Shown: positions 1-11,133, counted from the stretch's first letter. The stretch is 64,000 bases of DNA from Ypsolopha sequella (GCA_934047225.1 OW203986.1:21579221-21643220); one strand, 5' to 3'. Notes: generated by a model from the sequence alone, not told the origin. Made by a program: numbers and translations.

Positions 1-862
1 CTATTAATAAGGAATAGAATTGCCATGAAAGCCGTGACTGCGACGCACCGATTTGATCAATACGTCAAGACATAACCCGCGGGCCTCTCATTTCACAACC
101 GAACGCGTTAGAACAAACATATAGTAAAAATGGTGTATTGCAGCGTGGCAAATTGTTCTAACTCTTCAAATAACGCAAGTAAGACATCCAAAGGAATTTT
201 ATTTCACTCATAAGTAATTTGAACATGTACGAGTATATACTGTGATATTTACAGAATAAACCTTGCGGTAAATAAAATTTCAACCTTACCATGAAATATT
301 TATGGTTGAGTCAACGACATTCTAATGTCGTTGGGTTGAGTGAATAGCGTTGAAATTAGACAATATTATGTCCATTGCAGGTTAGAATATTAACGCCGCA
401 ATGTATATTTTTCAAACATTATCACCACGGACACATATTTTACACATATGTATAATTGCTTAGCACAGTGCCATGACGTGTTTGGTATTTTACATTAAGC
501 TTCGTAGAAATACGGTGTTATTTTGGCTGTATGAAGACGGGTGAATCTATGTGTGCGCCGTGTATGTTTACTAACTAATACTACTAACGTTATCCCAAAA
601 AGTGGCGACAGAGGTGCTGGTATAAAGTTTGTGTCACGCCATCCCCGTGGTTGGTTCCGATAGTTTTTGTATGGTCCTGTGACAGACTTTGTAGACGAAA
701 TATATATCACTGTAAATATTTTACATTTTTAGAATGTACATATGTGTATTAAATCACACTATTCACAGTAGGTACGTAGACCATAAAACACATTTGTCTG
801 TATGTACATACACTCTAATGTATATTGAGAACCACTTAACAGATTTTGATGAGGTTTTCATT
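1..862. other. AT-rich intergenic DNA, nothing recognised
   Basis: I see no coding potential, RNA gene or clear repeat here. There is a small local duplication around 300-345, where CAACGACATTCTAATGTCGTTG forms a short inverted repeat. The reading frames present are short and have no family resemblance. Confidence 0.5.
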
Positions 863-999
863 GTTACTGTCGCAGGTAAATTGTCAAAGCAGTGAAATTA
901 TAATTAGGTTAGGTTAGGTTAGAAAGATTTAAAATATACTAACAAAAACCTACCGGAAATTGTAATTTCCCGGCTCTGACAATTTACCTGCGACGTTAC
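863..999. repeat. Foldback (MITE-like) repeat with a TTAGG tract
   Basis: The left arm at 863-905 (GTCGCAGGTAAATTGTCA core) is the imperfect reverse complement of 958-999 (TGACAATTTACCTGCGAC core). The loop contains three and a half TTAGG units at 904-922, the insect telomere-type repeat, but this is too short to be a telomere. The right arm recurs at 1404-1454, just before the non-LTR element. Confidence 0.7.
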
Positions 1000-1453
1000 C
1001 GTGAGAGTTTCTTTGTAAAGGTTTTAAGATACCTATTTACAAATGTTACTACTCAGCTGTAACCAACAAAAGGTGAAAAACAGGAAATATAAAAAAAAAC
1101 CAAGGGTTTCGTACCATTATCTATAACGGGAGTAAAAAAAATACGTTTGTTCTCTAGCTCCCTTAAATATTTATTCTATTCTATTTTTTGGTATTTTTTG
1201 TTATAGCGGGAACAGAAATACATCATCTGTGAAAATTTCATCTACGAGTATCTAACTATCACGGTTCACGAGATACAGCCTAGTGACAGACGGACAGTCA
1301 GACGGACAGATAGAGGGACAGCGGAGTCTTAGTAATAGGGTCCCGTTGGTTACCCTTTGGGTACGGAACCCTAAAAATACCAAGAAAAACCTACCGTGCA
1401 ATTATAATTTTACAATTATAATTTCACGGCTCTGAAAATTTACCTGCGACGTT
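1000..1453. repeat. Dispersed repeats, including a TACGGAACCCT family copy (about 1100-1376)
   Basis: Bases 1000-1090 (starting GAGAGTTTCTTTGTAAAGG) recur at 14263-14352, immediately after the non-LTR element, so the element inserted into the second copy of a duplicated repeat. Bases 1100-1376 are a copy of a dispersed family ending in GGGTACGGAACCCTAAAAA. Other copies lie near 14421, 15065, 49811, 55832, 56120 and 57184. No coding capacity is visible. Confidence 0.7.
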
Positions 1454-1465
1454 ACCATGAGAGTT
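1454..1465 (+). repeat. Target-site duplication of the non-LTR element, left copy
   Basis: ACCATGAGAGTT here is repeated exactly at 14258-14269. Sequence to the left of this copy and to the right of the other, read together, matches the uninterrupted related repeat at 960-1090. This confirms the insertion boundaries. Confidence 0.9.
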
Positions 1466-2548
1466 AACTCCGCCTCGATGCTTGCTTTTGTATGCCTTGC
1501 ACTGCTGCTTTGTTTTCCTATGCACGCTTTCTCTTTCACACTTGTGCCAGTAGCCGGTTGTGGGCCTACAAGGGCCAGCATGGTGCCGGTCCCAAGCCCG
1601 GTTAAGGGTGAGGCCATGCGGGGTGGTTATCTTCTGGGGGGGAGGGGCTCCCATGTGAGGACTCAAACTCCCATGGGCTGTTCCTCTCACCCCGGGGACG
1701 ACTAAACTTGCATGGCCCCAGCCTGAAAGGAGGAGGGCCGACCCGTGGGCATCCTAGTACCATACTGATACTGGTACTAGGATGTCCACTAACAGCCGTG
1801 TGTCCAAAGAACGGAGACACCGGCTGTACCCCCAACAGGGAATGAGTCTGCCTGCTGGGTAGGCCGAAGGGTCAAACCCACACAACATCAACTCTAAACA
1901 ACACCACTCTCACAAGCACTTACAGCCAGGAACACTATACACACACAATATCACCAACACTAACAGGTGCAGGGCCGCACCCTTCACATGACCTGAAGGC
2001 CGAGACTCCTGCGCTACGCTGCAGCCCCTACATCTTATAGGTGAAGAGGCGGCAATGTTCCATTCCGTGCGCAGTAGAACGCCGTAGGTGGTGCAAAGGT
2101 AGCCTGGAGGGTTGAGCCAATTACGTTCCGGGTAAGTGTCCGTTTGCGGCAACACGCCCTCTTTGGTCCAGCGTACCACCACAAACGGTGCCCATGGTGT
2201 AGCTAGCCGTGTGGTAATCGGAATACACCGGCCTCGGCGGACTAAGCTGAGACGGGCGAGGCTCCTGAGTGGAGGGGTATGCAGACGGCAGTGTACGGGG
2301 TGTGTGGTGAGCGAGTGATCCTTCCCAGATTGCTGGCAGCCGCACACTTAGCCCAGCTAGCTGGTGCATCCTTATGCTAATCCGTCTCGTATACAACTCC
2401 GTTACGCCAAACCTGCAGGGCCTCTAGGTTCATCCCACCTAGGCAGGTTTTTGGCAGGGAGCCTATATCTCTACAAGGATTTCCTGGTGTCACCTTAGTG
2501 TGATTCCCCCGACGTTGTGGGCTCCGAGGTGGGTGGGGACTTGTAGAG
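1466..2548 (+). promoter_or_regulatory. 5' leader/UTR of the non-LTR element
   Basis: About 1.08 kb of GC-richer DNA between the left target duplication and the ORF1 ATG. Elements of this kind usually carry an internal promoter at their 5' end, so the first bases are the likely transcription start; this is inference. It contains a perfect hairpin at 1751-1783 and no long reading frame of its own. Confidence 0.6.
1751..1783. repeat. Perfect hairpin in the non-LTR leader
   Basis: ATCCTAGTACCA (1751-1762) and its exact reverse complement TGGTACTAGGAT (1772-1783) are separated by a 9-base loop, TACTGATAC. A perfect 12-bp stem in a leader could be an RNA structure for translation or packaging. 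The role is unknown. Confidence 0.85.
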
Positions 2549-4422
2549 ATGAATCAAAACGGCCTACAAAAAATGGGAAAAGGGAATGAAACAAAAACTG
2601 ACGACGGTGCCAACAAACCACCGTCTAATGCGCTAAACCTTAGCGCTCTGGCAGAGGCCATACAGCCACAAAGCTTTGTAAGCTCATGGCAGATGGTCTC
2701 CAATAAGAAGAAAAATAAACAGCCGAGAGGCAAACAGCGTGCGAACGTTGTAGCCGGAGGCCAACAACAAGGGTTTGACAGCCAACAAGGCAATCAACCC
2801 TCACAACAGTCAGGCCGTAACAGGCGGAATCGCTGGAGGCGCGCTAAGCGCCGAGAAGTGACTGACATTAAACCCCAGGAACAGACCGGTGATGCTCCAG
2901 CAACCCCTGTCGACACGACACCTGGAACGAGTGCGCTTACGGCCCCCCCCGAGACTCCACCCAGCAAACCCAGACCTCAGTCAACCCTTTGCCGAAGGCC
3001 AACAAGCCCAAGGCGGGGTTCGCTGGGTCGGGGCGGCCGGGAGGAGCCACGGGGAGGCCGAAGCCATCTTGTGAGAAGGTTGCCCAGACACAGGGAAACA
3101 TGCAGGGCACCCAGACCAGAGATGCTCCAGCAACTCCTGCTGACACGGCGCCTGGAACGAGTGCGCTCACGCCCTCCCACCGAGACTCCACTCAGCAGGT
3201 CAAGGCCTCAGTTAACCCCTTGCCAAAGGCCAACAAGCCCAAGGTTGGGTTCGCTGGGCCGGGACGGCTGGGAGGAGCCAAGAGGAGACCGAAGCCATTT
3301 AGTGAGAAGGCTGCCCAGTCACAGGGTAGCACGCAGGGCACCCCTGGTTCTGGTAATGGTCAGAAGGGCAACCCGGTCTTTCACAACGCTCGGGATGGCG
3401 TCCCTGGAAGCGGCCGTGAGACGGCACCTGGAAGGCCTCAGCAACCACGTTTGCCAAAGCGCCGTCGCCAGGACCGCCTCGACGACACCGTCTCTCCGGG
3501 GAGTAACGCCAAGAGAGTCAGGGTAGACCGGGGCAGAGATTCGACATCGTCCTATGCAGAAGCGATGCAATCGCATTTGTGTGTGGCGGTCAGGATCAGC
3601 CCTAGCCAGGACCTTCCGGAAGCAGCAGCTCGGCAGCTTCAGGCAGAACTCCTAACAAAAGTAGGAGAAATCTGCGATGAGGCGGCCAGCTCCAACATAC
3701 CCGACGTACCGTCGTTCCGAGGACGCCCTAGCTGGAATGCGGGAGTCCTTAGACTATGGTGTGAAGATGACGGGTCTTTGGCCTGGCTGAAACGCACCGT
3801 AGCGACGTTGAAGCCACCGTACCCAGGTACGAGTTATGAAGTCGTCAGCCTCAAGGAGCTAACACCCAAGGTTAGATGTGGGTTGTTTATTCCTGAGGCG
3901 ACGGACAAAACGCCTTCTGAAATACAGACCTGGCTGGCCATGCAGAACAAGAAATGGCTGAAGGTAGACAGCTGGTCTATGTATAGTATGGAAGTGCACG
4001 AACCTCCGGCCGAGAGACCTGGGATATTTTTAAACTTGGGTATACCTCGGTCGGAAATACCGGCTCTGATGGCGAGAGACCACCGAGTCACCTTTGGGTT
4101 AGGCTCGGTGTACGTCAGATTCTTCGGTCCGAGAGGTCTGCAAGATACCGCTCCCGAAGACCCATCAGCGCCAGTGACTACGGAGGCAGACCCCAGCAAA
4201 GGGTCAAGTAAACTCGTGCGTCAGACCACCACCGTAGCCACTCAACCTTGTGGAGAACCGACGGAGGAGAGCAGCGGTAAGATGGAAGTGGAGCTGCAAC
4301 CTTCCGTTGGAGACCCCCTGGACAAATTTGGCGTGGTCGGAGAGACGGACGAGGACTCAGTTGATAGCGAAATTCTCCTATCCTCTCCCGCCCGTCCCTC
4401 CGACGAACGTTATTCAAACTAA
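2549..4422 (+). pseudogene. ORF1 protein of the non-LTR element, frameshifted
   Basis: Starts at ATG 2549 (MNQNGLQKMGKGNETK) and ends at TAA 4420-4422, but the frame changes near the C8 run at 2943-2950. Upstream the product is read in one frame; downstream it continues in another to the stop. The N-terminal half is basic and rich in Q, P and R, probably disordered and RNA-binding. The C-terminal half (about 3570-4140) is compact, with a VRFFGPRG stretch resembling the DUF4780-type region of insect retrotransposon ORF1 proteins (from memory). I see no CCHC knuckle, which many relatives have. The family role is RNA binding in the retrotransposition particle. The missing base could be a real mutation or a homopolymer sequencing error. 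Confidence 0.75.
2891..3350 (+). repeat. Tandem duplication within ORF1 (about 77 codons)
   Basis: The segment starting GATGCTCCAGCAAC at 2891 recurs at 3121. Both encode DAPATP.DT.PGTSALT, later KANKPK.GFAG.GR.GGA and a lysine/glutamine-rich tail. The offset is 230 bases, one short of 77 codons. The shortfall maps to the C run before GAGACTCC, which has 10 bases in the first unit and 11 in the second between AC and GAGACTCC. Confidence 0.85.
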
Positions 4423-6058
4423 CCTCCAGCACAAGCAGGTGGCAGTGGCCACGCTGCGCCGTGTGCTGGAGACTAACAAACAAACTATCGCCCTGATCCA
4501 AGAGCCTTGGATCAGGGCGAACAGAATATGCGGCCTGGGCAACATAGGAGGTAAGCTATTTTTAAATACCTCCGTGCAAAGCCCACGGACATGTATTTAC
4601 GTCCCACGCCACTTGAATGCCGTGCCTCTAACACAGTTCTGTTCCAGGGATCTGACGACAGTCAGGCTCAAAGTTCAGGCCTGTGGGGGAGGCGACGCTA
4701 CTGTGGTGCTGGCGTCTGCCTACCTTCCTGGTGATGAGGAGGTGCCCACTAGGGAGCTGGCGGACTTGATACAGCACTGCGAGCAAAGTGGCCTGGATCT
4801 AATCGTGTCAGCAGACTCCAACTGTCACCACCCCATTTGGGGCAGCGAGACTCCTAACAAGAGAGGTGAAGACCTAGTATCTTATCTTTTCTCAACGAAC
4901 CTAACAGTCCTCAACAAGGGCTGTGAACCAACTTTCGTTACCTCCAGATTTCAAACAACAGTAGATATCACCTTAGCTACGGAGACAGCTTCAAAACTGG
5001 TCACGGATTGGCACGTGTCCGAGGAGCCCTCTTTCTCGGACCACAGGCGAATCTGCTACAAATTAGGTGTCCACATAGAGAGACCACTACCTAGACGTAA
5101 CCCGAGGAAAACGGACATCGCAAGGTATAAGGGTCTTCTGAAAGAAGAACTGCAGAAGATTAACTTTCAGGATATGAGGACAAAAGCTAGCAACATTGAA
5201 GCCAATGTCAAAACACTAACAAACAGTATTAACACATGCTACCAGAAGGCTTGCCCACTAGTGACGCAATCCTCCAAAAACTCAAAATGTCACTGGTGGG
5301 GACCTGAACTCGAACGGCTCCGGCATAAGTCTAGACGTTTATTCAACAGAGCCATGAACACCAGAAACGAGGAAGACTGGGAGAAGTACAAAGAGGCCCA
5401 ATCATTCTACAAAAAGCGCATCAGGATTAGGAGATGCGAATCCTGGCGCCGTTTCTGTGAGAACATTGAATCAAACAATGAAGCTGCCAGGATACGTAAG
5501 GTCCTATCAAGTGACCAAGATCGCAACCTAGGCTCGCTTAAGAAACGGGATAATAACTATACCAACACAGACAATGAGACCTGTGAAGTACTACTCCAGA
5601 CAAACTTCCCAGGTTGCAGCATTTCAGACGATTGTACCTGGGGAGAAACAACGAGCAGAACTCCAACTGAGCAGGACTGGAAAGCGGCCGAGAATGTGGT
5701 CGATATTGACAAGACCACCTGGGCCGTTAACAGCTTCCTACCGTTTAAATCGGCGGGGCTGGATGGCATATTCCCCGCTCTTCTGAGATGGGGAATCGAC
5801 TACCTAGCAGAACCGCTGACAGACATCCTAAAAGCATGTCTGGCACACGGCTACATACCGTGTGACTGGAGGGAAGTCAAAGTTATATTTTTGCCTAAAC
5901 CGGGTAGAAGTGACTACACTGATGCGAAATCCTTTAGACCCATTAGTCTCACATCCTTCCTTCTTAAGACCCTGGAAAGGCTATGCGATAGGCATATCAG
6001 AGACGGAGCTCTAAAGAAGAAACCGCTACACCCGAATCAACATGCCTACAGTTCGGGT
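4238..6058 (+). pseudogene. ORF2 5' part: APE endonuclease and start of reverse transcriptase
   Basis: The frame opens after a TAG at 4235-4237, overlaps the end of ORF1 by about 185 bases, and runs into the gypsy LTR at 6059. It has no ATG before the endonuclease domain; the first in-frame methionine lies far downstream (DMRTK). Residues from TNVIQTNLQH through FSDHRRICYKLG form the APE-like endonuclease (QEPW, SADSNCHH and SDHR motifs), which nicks target DNA. The RT begins with the SAGLDGIFPALL and FRPISLTSFLLKTLERL motifs. The frame is interrupted at codon GGT 6056-6058 and resumes at 12224 in the same frame. Translation would need reinitiation or frameshifting from ORF1. Confidence 0.88.
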
Positions 6059-6831
6059 TGTAACGAAGCCCCGCTTCCCCGCCTGCGGAGCCCCACCGAG
6101 CCACACGCACGAGCGGTGGCGGGGGGGAGGTTGACGCCATATAAAACCAAGACACAGACAGGAGAGCCGACAGTTTCCGTGACACCACCGACAAGTGAGA
6201 CACCCCATCGGAAGGAGGCTGTCCCGCGCAACCGGCGCGTAACCCGAGACCCGGACCCCTCGAACCTGGATTATTGGATTGCAGTGAAACCGTTGGATTG
6301 TTGTGAAATTAGTGGAGTAGGGACTACACCCACAGGAGAGTGTGCTTTAGCCGCGACGCGTTCTAGTTTTTGCCGAAAAGCTGTTCGTAGGCGTGTTCAT
6401 AAAGTGGTATCTTGATTGAGGCGATCGTGTGTTTTGCGCGCTGATCCTTAGGGACTCTCAGGGTTGCGCTGGAGAAACCTCCGGCGCATAACGTGAGTCC
6501 CCAGGGGAATGGCAGCACAGGCCCTCAGAGCCGCCGAATCGAGACCACGGAATGACGCGTCTGCAAAGGGCATTTGAATCCGATTTACCGAAATGTTAAT
6601 AATTATTTAAAAGCCAAGCTCCCTCTCTCTCCCGGTAATTTGTACTGTCGTAGGCTGAAACCTATGTGAACATTAGTGCGCGACGATAGACAATTGATAA
6701 AGTGCGATACCCTCAACTGTAGTAATACGTGAATAAATAACCGATGTGTAAATAGCAATCGTGTGTTTCCATCCACCATACCCTCGTCCCTAGAGCAGTT
6801 GAGATCCATGCTGACGCAGCAGATCATCATA
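6059..6831 (+). repeat. Gypsy 5' LTR (773 bp)
   Basis: Begins TGTAACGAAG and ends ATCATCATA, so it has TG...TA rather than TG...CA ends. TATAAAA at 6140-6146 is a promoter candidate and AATAAA at 6732-6737 is a polyadenylation candidate. Compared with the 3' LTR I see one difference, T at 6791 against A at 12179. Confidence 0.95.
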
Positions 6832-6832
6832 C

Positions 6833-6844
6833 TGGCGCCCAACG
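6833..6844 (+). promoter_or_regulatory. Primer-binding site, tRNA-Lys type
   Basis: TGGCGCCCAACG lies one base after the 5' LTR. From memory it matches the complement of the 3' end of a tRNA-Lys(CUU)-type primer; beyond these 12 bases the match stops. The position and the TGG start support it as the minus-strand primer site. Confidence 0.7.
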
Positions 6845-6909
6845 AACTCACGGAAAGCTCTGGACGATTGTAGGTGAACACCAGGAAGAAACAGGAATAA
6901 AAAGCGCTT

Positions 6910-9900
6910 ATGTCAGAGAGACCGCCGTTATCCGTATTGAGAAAAGCTCAACTGATAGTGTTATTTACAGAAAAAGGACTACCAACGAAAAATACCGAAA
7001 CGAACAAGGAGTTCACGGTAGCAGAACTAAGAAAAATCCTCCTAGAACAAGAATTAGAGGAATACGTGAAAAAAAGATCAGGAGAAACTCCACGTTCAAG
7101 CGAGGACGAAGAATCTGAAGAAGATCCGCCAAGGGAAGAAGAATCACTAGACAAAGACTCAAAACTAGAAGTCACGATGAGCGAAAACGGGGACGACAAA
7201 GCTAACGAAAACCTGAAACAGGAGCATAAACCGAATAACCTTCATAGCGTCATCAAGAGCTGGGAGATAAGTTTTAATGGACAGAGTGATGCCGTAGAAT
7301 TCCTTGAAAGGCTAGAAAACTATGCTTCATCATGCGACGCAAGCAACGAACAATTAATTCCGTTACTACCAAGGCTATTGAAGGAAAAAGCAGATCTGTG
7401 GTATAGGAACAATAATAAAAACTGGTCCTCATGGGAAGATTTTATAGAAGAGTTTAAATTGTATTTTTACCCGAGGGATTATGAAGCCGACTTGCTAGAA
7501 AAAATAATAGCGAGGAAACAACAATACCGTGAAAAGTTCACAGATTACCTGATAGAAATACAAACCCTAATGCGGCGCTATGGAAAACTTAGCATGGCAG
7601 AAAACCTAGAACGCGTGTACGAAAACATGATACCGAACTTCAAACTATACATAAAGAAACGGGACTTCAAAAACATACAGGAGCTGATAAAATTATGCCA
7701 GGACTATGAAAAGATAAATGAAACCAAGCAAAGGAGTTTCCTACCTGAAAGAAAGGTTACGACTAGCGAACCCAGGTGGAACACACCACAAAGATATGAA
7801 CGTAGACACGAGCACCCGAACGCAACAACAAGCACCGGGAATAGACTGGGAACATACGTTCATAATTATACGAGAGAGGAGTGCTGCTGGAGCTGCGGAA
7901 AACGAGGACACGCATCAAGAGAATGCAGAGGGAGGAAACTGCTATTCTGTAGTGGCTGCGGAAAAATAGGAGTACTCAGTCAAAACTGCTGCGGAACAAA
8001 GTATTTTAAAACGGAACCAGGAAACACTTGTACCGCGTCCCAACGGGAGAAAGAAGAAAACCGGGTATTTATAAACATAGAGGTAATGGGAAAGAAGATC
8101 CGCACTCTTGTGGACACAGGATCTACAAGGTCTTATATCGACAGCGGAGTAGAAGAATTGTGCAAAAGAAACAAGATAAAGGGAGCAACAACAAACCGCA
8201 GGATAGTTCTCGCAGACAATACGGAAGTCACATTGACGAACAGCGTATCGTTACCGATGAACGTACTCGGTTTGGAGATAACCCACAATATGTATGTGTT
8301 ACCAACAGCAGGAACAATAATAATGGGGATGGATCTCATCAAACGAATAGGCTTCAAAAAGATATGGAGCAAGCTAGAAACCGAATCCGATACTCAAGCC
8401 AGCACAACAGAGGGGTCAATGTTGCTGCACGCAATGAGTCAAGATGGAGAAGGTCAGTCAAACACACCGTTACAAAATGAAAGACAAAATAAACCAACAT
8501 GTAAACAAGTAAAATTATATAAAACTAACAGGGAATTATCTCCACAGGAGAATGCTGAGCTGGAACAAACACTAAAAGAAGAATTTAACCTATGTGAGGA
8601 GAGCCCAAAAGGCAACACATGGGTAAAACACAAAATAAAATTAAAACATAAGGAACCGATCAAACAAAGATACTACCCACGCAACCCGAAATTACAAAGC
8701 ATAATCGACGAACATGTAAACAAAATGTTACAGGACGACATTATAGAACGATCGTCAAGCCCGTACAGCTCACCGATAGTACTAGCTAAGAAGGAAAATG
8801 GCGAGTACAGATTCTGCATTGACTTCCGAAAAATCAATGAAATATCAGAGAAAGACGCGTATCCCATACCGCAAATCGACGATACGTTAGAGAAATTACA
8901 GCACGCGCGATACTTCTCAAAATTTGACTTAAAAAACGGGTACTGGAACGTATTTTTAGAAGAAGAAAGCAAACCGATAACCGCATTTACAGTGCCAGGA
9001 AGAGGATTGTTTCAATTTAAAGTGATGCCCTTCGGTTTACATTCAAGTGGCGCTACATTCCAACGGCTTTTAGATACAGTAATAAGCCCAGAGTTACAAC
9101 CAAACGCATATGTGTATTTGGACGACATAATTGTGTGCAGCCAGAGTTTTAAACAACATTTAGAGCACATAAGAGAGATTTTTAAAAGAATCAGAGAAGC
9201 TGGACTACAAATAAATAGCAAGAAGTGTGAATTTTGTAAACCACAAGTCGAATATCTAGGTCACATCATAACCAGCGAAGGTATAAAAATGAACGCGAAT
9301 AAAATAAAGGCAGTAATAGAGATCAAGCCACCGACGAACACAAAAGAAGTACGCAGGTTCATAGGAATGACCTCATGGTACCGAAAATTTATACCCGATT
9401 ATGCTAAAATCACAGCACCGTTAGTAGAATTACTGAGGAAGAAGACAAAATTCATATGGAGCACCGAACAGCAAAAGTCATTTGACAGGATAAAAGAAAT
9501 CCTAACCGAAGACCCAGTACTGACCAGGGCTGACTTCAACAAGCCGTTCATACTACAGACAGACGCCAGCTCCGTAGGTCTGGGGTCGGTACTCATACAA
9601 GAGTATGAGGGAATACCGAAGGTCGTGATGTACGCGAGCAGATCCCTTACACCCGCCGAAACAAGATACTCGACGTCGGAAAGAGAGTGCCTAGCAGTAA
9701 TTTGGGGAATCAGAAAGATGAGAGCATTTCTTGAAGGATATCACTTCAAGGTCCTAACCGACCACCAAGCCCTTACGTGGCTAAATACAATGACCAGCCC
9801 GTCAGGCCGACTAGCAAGGTGGGCACTGGAACTACAACAATATAGTTTCGACATAGAGTACCGGAGTGGATCGCAGAACAAAATTGCGGACGAGTTGTCA

Positions 9901-11133
9901 AGACACCCCGTTTGCGTTACAACGTTAGAAAATGTAGAATGGTACGAAAAGCGAAAAAGCGAAGCAGGAACGAATCCAACCGAAAACAGTGACTACCGAA
10001 TAATAGGCGACAATTTGTATAGGAAAATATACAACGCAGCATACGGGACGAAACTTAATGAAGGGTCCGAATGGAAATTATGCATTCTAACAGCAGACAG
10101 GAACGACATTATTAAAGAAAATCACGACGCACCAAACGCAGGACACCTGGGAATTTCAAAAACATTGAACAGGCTCGCACAACGCTACTACTGGCCAGGC
10201 ATGTTCCGAGATGTAGCTCAGTACGTGAAGAAATGCAGAATATGCCAAACAAATAAACCGTCGCAACAAGCGAGAGCCGGCTTGATGCAAATTAACAACA
10301 CCGAGAGACCGTGGCAAGTAATAACAACGGACCTGATTGGACCACTACCAAGGTCATCGCAAGGTTATTGTTGGATAATAGTGTTTCATGATAAATTTTC
10401 AAAATGGACGGAAATACGACCATTACGCACCGCAACATCAAAGACAATAATAAAAGCTCTAAAAGAATGCATAGTGATGAGATACGGAGCACCGGAAACA
10501 ATATTATCGGACAACGGTCGACAATTCACCAGTAAACAATTCACAGACGAATTGAAGAAATATGGTATCACACAACGCCTAACAGCGCCGTACTCGCCAA
10601 ATGGAAACCCGACCGAACGAGTAAATCGAACACTCGAAACCATGATTACAGCGTATATTACAGGGAATCATAAAAAGTGGGACGAATACCTTCCAGAATT
10701 TAATTTTGCTATAAATAGTTCAAAACAAGAATCCACTAAATATACACCGGCATTCCTGTTATTTGGAAGGGAATTACGAAACCCTAAAGATAGGAACGAA
10801 TTCCCAGTCCCGTCCGCAAAGGACAACAGCAAAATGAGCGAAATCTACGAATTAGTACGAAAACATCAAACCGAAGCATCAATGAAACAAAAACAAAACT
10901 ACGACAAGCACAAAAGGGAATGGAAACCAATATTAAATGAACTAGTATTAAAAAGGGAATTCCCGTTATCCAACGCGAACAAAGATTTCTGTGCAAAACT
11001 AGCACCAAAATTTTCGGGCCCATATGTGGTGACACATCAAAAGTCTCCGGTAATATTTGAACTACAGGACCCCACAAACCGACGAAAGAAAATAACTGCA
11101 CACGTAAAAGACTTAAAACAATACCACGAATAA
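6910..11133 (+). CDS. Ty3/gypsy Gag-Pol polyprotein, 1407 aa, intact
   Basis: One uninterrupted frame from ATG 6910 to TAA 11131-11133. The order is Gag, a CCHC knuckle (CWSCGKRGHASREC, about residues 326-339), a second knuckle in which the expected His is Val (CSGCGKIGVLSQNC), aspartic protease (DTGS, D402), reverse transcriptase with YLDD (about 736-739), RNase H (TDAS near 885), and integrase. The integrase has an HHCC zinc domain (from H1072) and D1141, D1201, E1236, giving the canonical D-35-E spacing. It makes and integrates a cDNA copy of the element. Gag and Pol share one frame, so no frameshift is needed to make Pol. No envelope gene follows. The assignment to the Ty3/gypsy (Metaviridae) superfamily is firm because integrase follows RNase H; the lineage is not resolved. 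Confidence 0.96.
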   Translation: MSERPPLSVLRKAQLIVLFTEKGLPTKNTETNKEFTVAELRKILLEQELEEYVKKRSGETPRSSEDEESEEDPPREEESLDKDSKLEVTMSENGDDKANENLKQEHKPNNLHSVIKSWEISFNGQSDAVEFLERLENYASSCDASNEQLIPLLPRLLKEKADLWYRNNNKNWSSWEDFIEEFKLYFYPRDYEADLLEKIIARKQQYREKFTDYLIEIQTLMRRYGKLSMAENLERVYENMIPNFKLYIKKRDFKNIQELIKLCQDYEKINETKQRSFLPERKVTTSEPRWNTPQRYERRHEHPNATTSTGNRLGTYVHNYTREECCWSCGKRGHASRECRGRKLLFCSGCGKIGVLSQNCCGTKYFKTEPGNTCTASQREKEENRVFINIEVMGKKIRTLVDTGSTRSYIDSGVEELCKRNKIKGATTNRRIVLADNTEVTLTNSVSLPMNVLGLEITHNMYVLPTAGTIIMGMDLIKRIGFKKIWSKLETESDTQASTTEGSMLLHAMSQDGEGQSNTPLQNERQNKPTCKQVKLYKTNRELSPQENAELEQTLKEEFNLCEESPKGNTWVKHKIKLKHKEPIKQRYYPRNPKLQSIIDEHVNKMLQDDIIERSSSPYSSPIVLAKKENGEYRFCIDFRKINEISEKDAYPIPQIDDTLEKLQHARYFSKFDLKNGYWNVFLEEESKPITAFTVPGRGLFQFKVMPFGLHSSGATFQRLLDTVISPELQPNAYVYLDDIIVCSQSFKQHLEHIREIFKRIREAGLQINSKKCEFCKPQVEYLGHIITSEGIKMNANKIKAVIEIKPPTNTKEVRRFIGMTSWYRKFIPDYAKITAPLVELLRKKTKFIWSTEQQKSFDRIKEILTEDPVLTRADFNKPFILQTDASSVGLGSVLIQEYEGIPKVVMYASRSLTPAETRYSTSERECLAVIWGIRKMRAFLEGYHFKVLTDHQALTWLNTMTSPSGRLARWALELQQYSFDIEYRSGSQNKIADELSRHPVCVTTLENVEWYEKRKSEAGTNPTENSDYRIIGDNLYRKIYNAAYGTKLNEGSEWKLCILTADRNDIIKENHDAPNAGHLGISKTLNRLAQRYYWPGMFRDVAQYVKKCRICQTNKPSQQARAGLMQINNTERPWQVITTDLIGPLPRSSQGYCWIIVFHDKFSKWTEIRPLRTATSKTIIKALKECIVMRYGAPETILSDNGRQFTSKQFTDELKKYGITQRLTAPYSPNGNPTERVNRTLETMITAYITGNHKKWDEYLPEFNFAINSSKQESTKYTPAFLLFGRELRNPKDRNEFPVPSAKDNSKMSEIYELVRKHQTEASMKQKQNYDKHKREWKPILNELVLKREFPLSNANKDFCAKLAPKFSGPYVVTHQKSPVIFELQDPTNRRKKITAHVKDLKQYHE

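Noticed and set aside
904..922. TTAGG tract as telomeric DNA
   Set aside because: Only about three and a half units, inside a foldback loop. Far too short for a telomere.
1402..2396. Several short frames in the LINE leader as genes
   Set aside because: They overlap on both strands in a GC-rich leader, have no family resemblance, and lie upstream of a clear ORF1.
8028..8480. 150-codon frame overlapping gypsy pol as an accessory gene
   Set aside because: It overlaps the protease region of the intact Gag-Pol in another frame and has no recognisable domain.
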